DNA of 43,097 nucleotides from UBA11574 sp964591175 (GCA_964591175.1 CAZQAF010000022.1:1-43097), one strand, 5' to 3'; numbered from the stretch's first letter, positions 16,789 to 25,604 are shown. Notes: generated by a model not told the origin, from the sequence alone. Made by a program: numbers and translations.

Positions 16789-17748
16789 GTGACAAAAAGC
16801 TCTTTTCTCGTGATCCATTACGGAGCGCTGGGTGATGTCGTCGCCGCTTTTCCCGCACTATTAAGAATCAAAGCAGCATACGGTCCGATAACCATGGTCT
16901 GCCAGAATAATATCGGAGCGCTTGCCCGGCAGCTCGACATCGCGGACAAATGGTATCCGCTGGAGGCCGCCGCCTTTGCATCCCTGCATTCAAATCATGT
17001 TCATCCGGCGGTGAAAAAAATCCTGCCCTCTTTTGTTAACATTCTTCTTTTTTCCCATTCTTCTTCTTTTGAAAAAACGCTGCGTTCGATAACGAAAAGC
17101 GAGATTTATCGCATTCGACCCCGGCCGGGGCCGGATGAGAAGATCCATGTCAGCCGACACATCTTATCGAATCTTGCGAGATGCAAGCTCATTGAAAAAC
17201 CGGGTAAAGATGTGTTCAGCCTTCTTTCAAGCAACGATGCGGATCGGAGGGATCCTGATTATCTTCCGTCAAGAATTATTATTCATCCCGGATCGGGAAG
17301 CCGGAAAAAATGCTGGCCGATTTCCAATTTTATCAAAATCGCCTCTTTATTGGAAACCAAAGATTGGCGGCCGGAGTTTATCTTCGGTCCGGCGGAATAC
17401 GATCTTTTCGACATGGTGTTGCAACGGAAACCGTTAAAGGCAAAGGTTCATAAAGTAGACACGTTGACCCAACTGGCTTTGCGCCTCAAAACCGGCGGCG
17501 GATTTATCGGAAACGATTCCGGTGTCAGCCATCTTTCGGCATTCTTAGGACTTCCCACCGTTGCTGTTTTCGGCCCTTCCGATCCTGAGGTGTGGAAGCC
17601 GAAGGGCAGAGCCGTCGAGATCCTTCAGCCCGACAAAGCATGCAGCCCCTGTTTCGACACCGGAACGGTTGGATGTGAAGAAATGGAATGTTTTAATGGA
17701 ATATTACCGGAAAATGTTTTGGCGTCATTTTGCAGATTGGTTCGCTGA
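16789..17748 (+). CDS. Glycosyltransferase family 9 (ADP-heptose:LPS heptosyltransferase-like)
   Basis: 319 residues with a GTG start and poor ribosome-binding site. GT9 features: IHYGALGDVVAAFPAL at the N terminus (the family's G-x-GDxxxxxP loop), IIHPGSGSRKKCWPISNF in the middle and GFIGNDSGVSHLSAFLGLPT followed by VAVFGPSDPEVWKP in the ADP-sugar-binding C-terminal domain. The family adds heptose to the LPS inner core, though sequence alone does not fix the sugar. A short Cys-containing tail (KACSPCFDTGTVGC) resembles that of WaaF/RfaF-type members. The 3' end overlaps by 24 bases the 3' end of the convergent lipoprotein gene. Confidence 0.87.
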   Translation: MTKSSFLVIHYGALGDVVAAFPALLRIKAAYGPITMVCQNNIGALARQLDIADKWYPLEAAAFASLHSNHVHPAVKKILPSFVNILLFSHSSSFEKTLRSITKSEIYRIRPRPGPDEKIHVSRHILSNLARCKLIEKPGKDVFSLLSSNDADRRDPDYLPSRIIIHPGSGSRKKCWPISNFIKIASLLETKDWRPEFIFGPAEYDLFDMVLQRKPLKAKVHKVDTLTQLALRLKTGGGFIGNDSGVSHLSAFLGLPTVAVFGPSDPEVWKPKGRAVEILQPDKACSPCFDTGTVGCEEMECFNGILPENVLASFCRLVR

Positions 17749-18387
17749 GGCCGCATTTATTTTGTTGCTCTTCAAGTAATCATAAACATCTTTTATGATT
17801 TTTCCCGATATCTTAGACAGTGCCTGGCTCATGGCCTCGGCCACGGCTTTGGGGTGCTTTCGCCGGCCGGCTTGGACTTGATGATAGGTCTTTTGGAATA
17901 AAATGGTATTGCTGATTTTGTCTGAATTTTTCCGCGTTAAAATAATACTGACGCCAAGGACGGCTTTCCATGCGTCCGGCGTGTCCCATTCAAAAAACTC
18001 ATCGACCGTACCTTCAATGGTATATGGAGATGAAAATCGACTTTCGGGGTTTAATACAGCCTTAAAGAGACCCGAATTCTTCAAATCACGGTTCACAAGG
18101 GTGGTGACGATAGCTCCGGGGCTGGATTGCCATTTATAGTAGACATAGGCCTTTCTTTCAAAGGATTGTTCCCGGTAGATCATTTGAGCGGTATTGTACG
18201 GACGTGCCGTTGTGAAGCGATCGACCCGGATGACATCGGGCAAAGGGGTCAACGCGCCGAATTTCGGAGAAGGATACTCCAGTGAATAGTATTCGATTTT
18301 CTTTGACGGTTGTTTCAGATTTATGCAAGCGCCAAGGAGCAGAAAAAGGCCGATGAATAAAATAGAAGGCTTTTTGATTCGTTTCAT
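17725..18387 (-). CDS. ABC-type transport auxiliary lipoprotein (PqiC/YmbA-like)
   Basis: The start was set at the ATG at 18387, giving 220 residues beginning MKRIKKPSILFIGLFLLLGA with lipobox LLGAC; the longer open frame upstream overlaps the MCE gene and has no signal peptide. The mature part matches the ABC_trans_aux family: KIEYYSLEYPSP at the start, VIRVDRFTTARPYNTAQMIY and then YYKWQSSPGAIVTTLVNRDL. Such lipoproteins are outer-membrane anchored partners of MCE transporters (as PqiC is for PqiB). It is the last gene of the second MCE operon and overlaps the convergent heptosyltransferase-like gene by 24 bases at the 3' ends. Confidence 0.85.
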   Translation of the reverse strand: MKRIKKPSILFIGLFLLLGACINLKQPSKKIEYYSLEYPSPKFGALTPLPDVIRVDRFTTARPYNTAQMIYREQSFERKAYVYYKWQSSPGAIVTTLVNRDLKNSGLFKAVLNPESRFSSPYTIEGTVDEFFEWDTPDAWKAVLGVSIILTRKNSDKISNTILFQKTYHQVQAGRRKHPKAVAEAMSQALSKISGKIIKDVYDYLKSNKINAASANQSAK

Positions 18388-18397
18388 TAATTTTTTT

Positions 18398-19414
18398 TTA
18401 CCTTTTTTCTTCGGCGTTGTCCACTTTTTTGGGCTTGGGCGGTTCTCCAAACATGAATTGAGACGGGTGATCCGAAACACTTTCGATCAGTCGGTTAAGG
18501 TTTTCACTGGCCTTTTCAAGATTTTGGGCGATAATCAAAAAATGCCCTTTAAGGAGGGAGAGCGAATCACCGGTGTTTTCCGTTAAAAAATTTCCTTTCT
18601 TTAACAAAACATTGGTATTCACCATGGCTTGCTTGAATTCTTCCAGGGCTGTTCTTATGGTTTGCTCCTTTTCGATGGTGATTCCATCCAGGCGGTTAAC
18701 GGTATCTTCCACGCGACTCAAGCTGTTGCTGGTCTTATCCATGATGTCATTGAGAGATTCACCGGCTTGGGTCATGGAAGCCATAATCTGATTCCACCTC
18801 TTGTCTCCCAAAAGGTGGCCGGCGCTCCCGACCGAGGTTTCTATTTTTTTAGAAATACCCTTGACGTTGGCATCGGCAATTACTTGATCGATGCTGTCAA
18901 GGGTTAATTGAAGCTTTCCGGAGATTCCCGCAAGATCCATTGCCCTGATCTGGGTCAGTGCATCTTCTATGTTGCTCAACATTTTGTGGATGTTGGACGG
19001 TTTTGACGCGACGATGGGATATTTTGAAGGAAAACTTAACGGTGGAGAAAAGTTCGGGTCACCGTTTTTCTTTCGATCCAGTTCTATAAACATGCTTCCG
19101 GTAATACCGACCGATTTCATCTGGGCAATGATATTTTTGTCAAGGGGTTGACCGGACTCAATTTTTAATACAACTTCTATCAATTTTGCATCAGGGGCAA
19201 CACCAATACGCTGCACACGACCCACGGATACGCCGCGATATTTCACGGGAGAATCCACATCCAGGCCCTGGACGGACTCATTAAAATATGTTGTGTAATA
19301 ATGCCCTTCTTTGAAATACCGTGACATACCCAAGCAGATAACGGCCACAAAAAACAGGCCGAATCCACAGGTCACAAACAACCCAAGGGCAAATTTTGTT
19401 CTTTGGGAGGCCAT
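18398..19414 (-). CDS. MCE-domain lipid transport protein with long C-terminal helical region
   Basis: 338 residues: a transmembrane anchor (about 8-30), one MCE domain (about 38-115, with LDVDSPVKYRGVSVGRVQRI and MKSVGITGSMFIELD), then some 200 residues of predicted amphipathic helix with heptad-like Leu/Ile (for example LNDIMDKTSNSLSRVEDTVN). A single MCE domain followed by a long helical part suggests the needle-like architecture that spans the periplasm without a separate MlaC shuttle. No MlaC or MlaA gene is in this operon, which fits. Ribosome-binding site AAGGA is present. It works with the ATPase and permease directly upstream. Confidence 0.9.
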   Translation of the reverse strand: MASQRTKFALGLFVTCGFGLFFVAVICLGMSRYFKEGHYYTTYFNESVQGLDVDSPVKYRGVSVGRVQRIGVAPDAKLIEVVLKIESGQPLDKNIIAQMKSVGITGSMFIELDRKKNGDPNFSPPLSFPSKYPIVASKPSNIHKMLSNIEDALTQIRAMDLAGISGKLQLTLDSIDQVIADANVKGISKKIETSVGSAGHLLGDKRWNQIMASMTQAGESLNDIMDKTSNSLSRVEDTVNRLDGITIEKEQTIRTALEEFKQAMVNTNVLLKKGNFLTENTGDSLSLLKGHFLIIAQNLEKASENLNRLIESVSDHPSQFMFGEPPKPKKVDNAEEKR

Positions 19415-19462
19415 CAGAATTTCCTTAATAAAACAATATATTTTAGATTTACATGCATCTTT

Positions 19463-20218
19463 CTATCGTTCTGATTTACGGTTAAAAAAATTCCTGACAA
19501 AAGGATCGTCGCTATGGTTTTTCAAGTATTTTGGATTTCCTTCGGCGATGATTCCTTTGGTTTGTTTATCCAACATGATGATCCTGTGCGCCACATTGAA
19601 AATGCTCTGGAGTTCGTGGGTTACGATGACCATTGTTGTACCGAGGCTCTTGTTGAGATGTATGATCAGATTGTCGAGTTCCACCGATGTCACGGGATCG
19701 AGTCCGGCGGAAGGCTCGTCAAAAAATAAAATTCTCGGATTCAGCGCCATTGCTCTGGCCAGCCCCGCCCGTTTTCTCATTCCACCGCTGATCTCGGAAG
19801 GCAAATGGTTTTCATATCCGTTCAAATTTACCATTTTCAGTTTCATTTTGACCAGGGTCTCCACCGACTTTTGAGGCAGGTCGGTGTATTCTTTTATGGG
19901 AAGCGATACGTTTTCGGCAATCGTCATTGATCCGAAAAGGGCCGAACTCTGATACAGGACGCCGATTTTTCTCAGAATTTTTTTGAATGTCGCCTCGTCA
20001 CAATCGGAAATGTCATCGCCGTCAATGCGTATCCGGCCGGATATAGGCTTTATAAGTCCTATCAGGTGCTTGAGCAATGTGCTCTTTCCACATCCGCTTC
20101 CCCCTAATACGATGAAAATTTCGCCTTCCTCGACATCAAAGGATATATTTTCAAGGACAATATCCGAGCCGTAGCCGACGACCAGATCACGAACTTCAAT
20201 GATGTTGTTCTTTTCCAA
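19463..20218 (-). CDS. MlaF-type ABC transporter ATPase of the second MCE system
   Basis: 251 residues, full ABC domain and no extension: Walker A GGSGCGKST, signature EISGGMRKRAGLARAMALNP, Walker B RILFFDEPSAGLDP with catalytic Glu and H-loop in IVTHEL. It starts with TTG, supported by GGAG eight bases upstream. It energises lipid movement through the STAS-MlaE permease encoded upstream. In contrast to the 403-residue MlaF at 3.4-4.6 kb, it has no GGDEF-like domain. Confidence 0.92.
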   Translation of the reverse strand: MEKNNIIEVRDLVVGYGSDIVLENISFDVEEGEIFIVLGGSGCGKSTLLKHLIGLIKPISGRIRIDGDDISDCDEATFKKILRKIGVLYQSSALFGSMTIAENVSLPIKEYTDLPQKSVETLVKMKLKMVNLNGYENHLPSEISGGMRKRAGLARAMALNPRILFFDEPSAGLDPVTSVELDNLIIHLNKSLGTTMVIVTHELQSIFNVAHRIIMLDKQTKGIIAEGNPKYLKNHSDDPFVRNFFNRKSER

Positions 20219-20305
20219 GTGATTTTCTCCGCTTTAAAAAACCTTTTTTAATGGATCCTATTTGCTTTCAGCGGGCCGGGAGTTTCACAAAATCGATCCA
20301 TGATT

Positions 20306-21442
20306 TTATTTTAAAAACCGAAGCGTAACGGCGAAAAGCGAATCAAAAAAAATAATTAAAAAAATACTGCTGACAACAGCCGAAGTTGTTGCCTGCCCTA
20401 CGGAGGCTGCTCCGCCTTTGACGCGAAATCCTCTCAGACAACCCACCCAGGATATAATGATTGCAAACACCCCGCTTTTGAATATGCCCAGGAAGATGTC
20501 AAAAAGACTCAGCGTTTTCAGTGTTTGTAAAATGTAGGCGTTCGCCGTCAAATCCAGCATACAAACACCCACCGTCAGCCCCCCTAAAATGGCAAAAACA
20601 TCGGAAAACAAGGTCAGAATGGGCACGACAAAAACAGACGCCATGATCTTGGGGACGACCAGATACCGTGTGGGATCAAATCCCATGGTAAAAAGGGCGT
20701 CCACTTCTTCGGATATCTTCATTGTGCCGATTTCAGAGGCAAATGAAGAACCGGATCGACCCGCCACAATAATGGCGGTCATGATGGGACCGAATTCCCG
20801 GGTCATCGCCAGACTAACCAATGAGGCCACATAAATATTGGCACCGAACATCTGGAGCTGAATGGATGACATAAAGGCCATGATAAGGCCCATTAAAAAA
20901 CTGATCATACCCACAATCGGCAGCGCATCGACCCCGGTTTTTTGCATGTAAAGAAACGTGTCATCCATCCGTAACGATTTCGGGTGTAAAAAGGAATATG
21001 TAAATGCCAGGCAAACAGAACCCACGAATGAAATCAAATATTTAACATCGGATGCATACTTGAGAATCGCATCTCCGAACCTGACGAACAACGAGGGCGG
21101 ACGCATTTTGATGAGTTTGGGCGATTCTGCGATCGCCTCCGAATTGATAACAAAAAGCACTTCTTCTCTGGCGTTTTTTAAATTAAATTCTCCCTTTGCA
21201 GCCGCCATCATATCTCTCAATTCAACAATGACGAGCGCGCCGAAATCATCCAGATAGGTTACCTTTTTAAGATCCACGACAAGTGAAACAGGCGAACGGT
21301 CCCTGATCAGGGAACCAAACGACTCGATCAACGAAGATGCATTGTTGGCATCGACTCTGCCTTCTAAATAGATGGTCATTTCACCGTCGTTGCTCTCTGA
21401 AATTTCATATCTGCAAGACGAAAAATCTTTAAAGCCTTCCAT
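20306..21442 (-). CDS. MlaE-type permease with N-terminal STAS (MlaB-like) domain
   Basis: 378 residues. Residues about 10-105 are a STAS domain (DGEMTIYLEGRVDANNASSL and VVDLKKVTYLDDFGALVIVE); the position usually holding a phosphorylatable Ser reads LDDFGA. Residues about 130-378 are the MlaE permease: LVSLAMTREFGPIMTAIIVA, GRSGSSFASEIGTMKISEEV and DALFTMGFDPTRYLVVP. MlaB is a separate subunit in E. coli; here its role is covalently attached. It lies 8 bases after the sensor gene and 87 bases before the ATPase gene. Confidence 0.92.
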   Translation of the reverse strand: MEGFKDFSSCRYEISESNDGEMTIYLEGRVDANNASSLIESFGSLIRDRSPVSLVVDLKKVTYLDDFGALVIVELRDMMAAAKGEFNLKNAREEVLFVINSEAIAESPKLIKMRPPSLFVRFGDAILKYASDVKYLISFVGSVCLAFTYSFLHPKSLRMDDTFLYMQKTGVDALPIVGMISFLMGLIMAFMSSIQLQMFGANIYVASLVSLAMTREFGPIMTAIIVAGRSGSSFASEIGTMKISEEVDALFTMGFDPTRYLVVPKIMASVFVVPILTLFSDVFAILGGLTVGVCMLDLTANAYILQTLKTLSLFDIFLGIFKSGVFAIIISWVGCLRGFRVKGGAASVGQATTSAVVSSIFLIIFFDSLFAVTLRFLK

Positions 21443-21450
21443 ACGCCCCG

Positions 21451-22752
21451 TTAAAAATTAAATGGCTTGATACCAGTGGCATCGATGCCGTAGTTTATTT
21501 TTAATCGCTTAAGATCCATTTGAAAAATCAGCCAGCCGATCCGGCGGTTGTTTTTATCTATGTTAAAAGCGATTTCGACACATTTTTTCCCCATGGGATG
21601 GTTTTTGTCCACTCGATAGAGCGTGAGTGTATGCTGCAAGGCATTCTCATCACCTTTAAAATCTATCCCGGCATAGTTGCCGTCTGTCATCGTGGAAATA
21701 CCGGCTTCGATATTTTGTGAATAGGCATCGAAGACAATTTTATTCTTATCCAGCAACACCAAGCCCTTATAAGGCAAGTGATCGGCTTTATGATGATTGA
21801 AAAAATTCTTCATCAAGCGGTTTGTCTTTAAACGGTCGCCGGCTTCAAACGGTCCGATCAGCATGGACTTCAACAATAGGTAATCTTTATTCAATCGATT
21901 TTCTAGACTTTTTTGTTCGATATTCGAAAACCGTGGTTTTTGGCGGAAATAAACATGCCCCCCAAAAGCACCCATGCCTAAAATAAACAGCAGTATCAAG
22001 GACGGAACAAGCCAGCCACGCGTTCGACGGTATTTTTTTTCCAATGTCGTGATTGATGTGACATCGCGGCCCAGTGAAAGAATTCCCTGGAAATTATCAT
22101 GGTCGTCAAGAAGCAGCGTCGAGCTGGTCGATATAAATCTGTCGCCGGTTTTTGGATGCCTGATGCTGAGGATTTTTTCTCTTACGGAACGTTTTTTCTT
22201 TACTTCTTTAATCAATTTTCTATATACGTCCGGCTTTTCATATATATTTTCCACAGATTTGTTGCACATCTGCTGCCAGGACCGACCGTACACTTCTTCA
22301 GCAGCGGCATTCCAGGTGATAATCTTCCCCTCTTTATCCGTTGCGATGACAGCATCAGGAAGTTGATCGCAAAATTCTTTAAACCCGTAAAGAATTCGAC
22401 TGGTCTCATCAAGGCGTTTGGCCAATAGTTTTGTTATTTCTCCGGCCACCTCCGGAAAATCCTGAAGAAAACCCGGAATGTCTTCTTTGGGGATTTGAAT
22501 GGCTTTGACATCTTTTTCTGCTTTTATCGTAGCCGTTCTTTTTGCATTGAGCAGGAAAGACATTTCGCCAAATAAAGACCCCTTTTCGGTGATTTGGGCA
22601 ATTTTTTTATTCCCCTTGAAGACATTCAGTCGGCCGGATTCAAGGATAAACAAATCTTGTGATTCATCTCCTTCCAGAAAGATTGCCTTCCCATCCTCAT
22701 AAGAGGTAATGTATCGATTGACCTGGGTGTTTTTTAAAATTTCTTCTAACAT
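21451..22752 (-). CDS. Cyclic-nucleotide-binding/PAS/transmembrane sensor without an output domain
   Basis: 433 residues from the ATG at 22752; a TTG three codons upstream is the alternative. Order: cNMP-binding domain (about 11-117, phosphate-binding cassette GSLFGEMSFLLNAKRTATI with Gly62, Glu63 and Arg72 in place), PAS (about 124-232: LPDAVIATDKEGKIITWNAA), one transmembrane helix (about 247-268), and a C-terminal region (about 272-425) that would be periplasmic. The last part has a helical start and beta strands (YKGLVLLDKNKIVFDA) like a Cache sensor. There is no kinase, GGDEF, HTH or methyl-accepting domain. As first gene of the second MCE operon, 8 bases before the permease gene, it may regulate the transporter by contact. 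The function is inferred from context only. Confidence 0.8.
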   Translation of the reverse strand: MLEEILKNTQVNRYITSYEDGKAIFLEGDESQDLFILESGRLNVFKGNKKIAQITEKGSLFGEMSFLLNAKRTATIKAEKDVKAIQIPKEDIPGFLQDFPEVAGEITKLLAKRLDETSRILYGFKEFCDQLPDAVIATDKEGKIITWNAAAEEVYGRSWQQMCNKSVENIYEKPDVYRKLIKEVKKKRSVREKILSIRHPKTGDRFISTSSTLLLDDHDNFQGILSLGRDVTSITTLEKKYRRTRGWLVPSLILLFILGMGAFGGHVYFRQKPRFSNIEQKSLENRLNKDYLLLKSMLIGPFEAGDRLKTNRLMKNFFNHHKADHLPYKGLVLLDKNKIVFDAYSQNIEAGISTMTDGNYAGIDFKGDENALQHTLTLYRVDKNHPMGKKCVEIAFNIDKNNRRIGWLIFQMDLKRLKINYGIDATGIKPFNF

Positions 22753-23062
22753 AAATTGCAAAAATATCTTGTGCGAATTACGCGTCTCTTTTATTAAATA
22801 ATAAACAACGAATGCAATAGATGTGCCATAATTAAAAGGATGGAGATTTGTTTGATAATTTTTTAAAAAAAATTCAAATTCAATAAGATATAATGATTAA
22901 GGGCGGGCGGTTTGAGCATAAAGATCTGCGGTTTGAAATGAGATTTTAATGGCGTGCCAAATTTTTGACAACGACATTGCATATAATTTATTATTGAGAA
23001 ATGGAAATTGAAATTGTCGAAGCGATACATTCAACCATCCATCATCAATCAACAATCATAAA
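22753..23062 (-). promoter_or_regulatory. Intergenic region with a sigma-70 promoter for the second MCE operon
   Basis: On the minus strand TTGTCA (22966-22971), a 17-base spacer and TAAAAT (22943-22948) form a good promoter, with a transcript start near 22936 and a leader of about 185 bases before the sensor gene. The leader is AT-rich, with no clear riboswitch fold. Bases 23030-23062 are an ATC/ATA-rich simple stretch that shares an 18-base word with 39039-39056. Confidence 0.5.
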
Positions 23063-23063
23063 T
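23046..23063. repeat. 18-base word shared with 39039-39056
   Basis: The string CAATCAACAATCATAAAT occurs here, just past the J-like/HTH gene, and again identically upstream of the PPDK-like gene. Low complexity (A/T/C) lowers its weight, but an exact 18-base match within 43 kb is unexpected by chance and suggests a dispersed intergenic repeat. Confidence 0.6.
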
Positions 23064-23722
23064 CATCCATCGGCAGGATGTGAAAGGGAGATGGTTTTGA
23101 AATAACCATCGACAACTTTTTGCGGATCAAGTTGAAGTATTTTCGCATAAGATTTCAAAAAATTTTTCAGATAGATATTCGGTGGAAGCCGGTCGAACCG
23201 GTTTTCTTCGATGGCGTTTAAAACTGAAATGCTTATTTTCGTAATGGAATGAATTTCCGGGATTTCGACGCCAAGGGCTTCTCTAAACTTTTTCAAGTCG
23301 TTTCCCGAGAGAAGTTCTTTGGAAAATATTTCCTTCGATAAATTTTGAATGCCTTCAACGCTGATTTTTTCTTTCACCCTCGAATGCAAACGGTCATCAT
23401 CCGCCATGGTACGGCCGGAAGATCGCAGGGAAGATCGATATTGGTTTGCACTGAATGAAATCGGGGCCTTTACTTGTCCTGAATCAACCAACATTCGATC
23501 GTATGCGGCTCTTTTATTTTCATCGATCAGCGTTGAATGCGCATCCTTGATCTTTTTTAGAATTTCATCCCTTTCCTCCCTTGTGAACAAGGAATAGGTC
23601 AGTACGGAGTCTTGATCGTACAGTGAAAGTGCATCCTTATACGCCTGTTTTATTTGAAAATAAGATGAATTCATCGGAATTTTTAATATTTCATAATAAT
23701 TTAATTCGTCAAATTTTTTCAT
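23063..23722 (-). CDS. J-like domain protein with RodZ-type helix-turn-helix
   Basis: 219 residues. Residues about 8-76 follow the J-domain pattern (NYYEILKIPMNSSYFQIKQA, and a third helix ending KRAAYDRML), but the loop that should hold HPD reads YDQDS (35-39), so DnaK stimulation is unlikely. Residues about 140-207 are a RodZ-like HTH_25 domain: FREALGVEIPEIHSITKISI, then AIEENRFDRLPPNIYLKNFL and KSYAKILQLDP. Unlike RodZ there is no transmembrane segment or periplasmic part. It is 33 bases after the MinD-like ATPase gene and is probably its partner. The role is unknown; localisation or cytoskeletal adaptor functions are possible. Confidence 0.75.
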   Translation of the reverse strand: MKKFDELNYYEILKIPMNSSYFQIKQAYKDALSLYDQDSVLTYSLFTREERDEILKKIKDAHSTLIDENKRAAYDRMLVDSGQVKAPISFSANQYRSSLRSSGRTMADDDRLHSRVKEKISVEGIQNLSKEIFSKELLSGNDLKKFREALGVEIPEIHSITKISISVLNAIEENRFDRLPPNIYLKNFLKSYAKILQLDPQKVVDGYFKTISLSHPADG

Positions 23723-23755
23723 AACATGTGGCCGTTAATGATGGCGCGATATATT

Positions 23756-24637
23756 TTATGTTATCTTTGCGGCGATATTTTTAAGATCGGCTGAGGATTG
23801 CGTATGCGGATATCGATGGACATAGAGCGTTTTTGAAAAAATGGCATCTTGAATCCGTTCGTCAAAGTTGACATAGCCGAGGAACTCAAAAATCGAATAA
23901 AAATGCCGATTACATATGGTTTCGAATTGGTTCCCCAGGGTTGCATCCAGATTATTGCGAAACTGATTAAAAATAAATTTAAACCTAAATTTGCTGAGCT
24001 GGCTTCTTAGAAGCGGTTCTTTCTCAGGGTCGTGTTTAAGCGCAATTTCTATGATATCGGACGGCTTCATTCCCGGCTTAACGGCATCCTCATAAAAGTT
24101 TTTTTGCAGCGAATTAAAAATATGTTTTTTTATCATATGTTTTAGTTTTCGATAATAGATCGTTTTGATAAACCGAAAAGAGTTTTCAATGGATGTGGGT
24201 TCGGGTGTACATATCAGAATTCCCTCCTTGGAAGTCAAGAAAAAATCAAGCATATTAAAATTGGTTCCGGGACCCAAATCCAGAAAAACATAATCAAAGG
24301 AGAGTTTTTTTATGGCTTCAATAATTTTCATTTTATGCGCGTAAAACAAGTTTGCAATTTCCATGTAGCAATGGAAAGAACTGATGAGAAACAAATTCGG
24401 GATACTCGTAGATACCGCCGCGCTTTCGAGATCATGAATTGTTTTGTTTAAAAAGCTGTTTAAGCCGATGCTCGGGCTTTGCATTCCAAGCAATGTATGC
24501 AGGTTTGAAGCGCCCAGATCCAGATCGATGATCACGACTTTTTTACCCCATTTGGCGATTAATGCGCCGAGGTTGGCGGTTATAAAGCTTTTTCCAACAC
24601 CGCCTTTGCCGCCACCGATAGGATATATTTTCGCCAT
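23756..24637 (-). CDS. MinD/ParA family P-loop ATPase (FlhG-like)
   Basis: 293 residues. The deviant Walker A reads GGKGGVGKS (9-17) with both Lys11 and Lys16; VVIIDLDLGASNLHTLLG (34-51) is the switch I region with the catalytic Asp, and DYVFLDLGPGTNFNMLDFFL (115-134) is Walker B. The C-terminal third is longer and more helical than in MinD. Members position flagella, chemosensory arrays or other polar structures. No flagellar gene is nearby, so FlhG proper is not supported. A 33-base gap to the downstream J-like/RodZ-HTH gene suggests they act together. The ribosome-binding site AGGAG is slightly distant from the ATG. Confidence 0.87.
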   Translation of the reverse strand: MAKIYPIGGGKGGVGKSFITANLGALIAKWGKKVVIIDLDLGASNLHTLLGMQSPSIGLNSFLNKTIHDLESAAVSTSIPNLFLISSFHCYMEIANLFYAHKMKIIEAIKKLSFDYVFLDLGPGTNFNMLDFFLTSKEGILICTPEPTSIENSFRFIKTIYYRKLKHMIKKHIFNSLQKNFYEDAVKPGMKPSDIIEIALKHDPEKEPLLRSQLSKFRFKFIFNQFRNNLDATLGNQFETICNRHFYSIFEFLGYVNFDERIQDAIFSKTLYVHRYPHTQSSADLKNIAAKIT

Positions 24638-24645
24638 TATTGAGA

Positions 24646-25602
24646 TTACTCCTGGCGCCGTTGAAAATTTAGGACGCGAAACCTTATTTTATAGTACATA
24701 TCCAGCAGACGTACCGCGATGATTGCCAGAATAAACCGGGGGATCCATAGCCAGAAGGCACTGAGTCCCAGGGATAAAAACAACGCCGGATCCTCAACCA
24801 TAGAATGGTTGATGCCAATGGAAAGATGAAGTTTTTCAAGCGCTTCTTTTTTGATATGCCCTTGTTTTGTTTCTTCCACGATGAGCGCGCCGCCGTATGC
24901 AATGCCGAAGACGACGGCCGTCAGCCATAATAAACCGACGGCTTGATTGAGCCCCATGGTCTTTAAGATCGGACGCAAAATCCGGACGATATGATGTATC
25001 ATATTAAATACTTTCATCATTTCAAGCAGAATCATGATGACCATGATAATTACGAATATTTTTGCACTGATAAACAACGTGTCCGCGAACCAGCTTTTGA
25101 CCATCATCAACAGCGGCGCATGCCCGGCGGCAGATGCACTTTTTCCCAAAATCCCGGCAGGTTCGAGGCCAAGAAACTTCGCGACAGTCATCACCGTAAC
25201 GCTGGAAGCCGTCAGTCGAAAAAGGGTGGCTTTAATGGGATTCAAACCGGATTTTCCTTGGATAATTCCCTCCTGAATCAGATTGTGCGAGATGAGCAGA
25301 AAAATGGCAATGAGGGTCATTTCGTTATTCGTCAAGGGAAAAACCATCATGGCGGCAATGCCGCCGTAAATCCCGGTCAGCATTCCAACGATCAGCGGGA
25401 GGGCCGCGGCAGGGGGAAGACTCAGCAGGTTCATGGCCGGCGCTAATAAAAAATCCATTTTGTGCATCCAACCGCTATACTCAACAAGCACGGCCAGAAA
25501 GGAAATCGGCACAATAATTTTGAGCATCCACAGGAATCCGTGCCATCCTTTGTTGATTCCGGTGCGCAAACCATATCGAAACTTGTCTTGATGGGAAACC
25601 AT
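24646..25602 (-). CDS. Nucleoside-recognition (gate) domain membrane protein
   Basis: 318 residues with about eight hydrophobic segments and the duplicated gate domain seen in spore maturation proteins SpmA/SpmB and concentrative nucleoside transporters: GWHGFLWMLKIIVPISFLAV in the first, LPLIVGMLTGIYGGIAAMMV between, and ITAVVFGIAYGG-like LTAVVFGIAYGGALIVEETK in the second. The substrate is unknown and nucleoside transport is not established for this branch. The start lies immediately after the stop of the glycosyltransferase gene, and the MinD-like gene follows 8 bases later, so the four minus-strand genes form one operon. Confidence 0.82.
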   Translation of the reverse strand: MVSHQDKFRYGLRTGINKGWHGFLWMLKIIVPISFLAVLVEYSGWMHKMDFLLAPAMNLLSLPPAAALPLIVGMLTGIYGGIAAMMVFPLTNNEMTLIAIFLLISHNLIQEGIIQGKSGLNPIKATLFRLTASSVTVMTVAKFLGLEPAGILGKSASAAGHAPLLMMVKSWFADTLFISAKIFVIIMVIMILLEMMKVFNMIHHIVRILRPILKTMGLNQAVGLLWLTAVVFGIAYGGALIVEETKQGHIKKEALEKLHLSIGINHSMVEDPALFLSLGLSAFWLWIPRFILAIIAVRLLDMYYKIRFRVLNFQRRQE

Positions 25603-25604
25603 GA

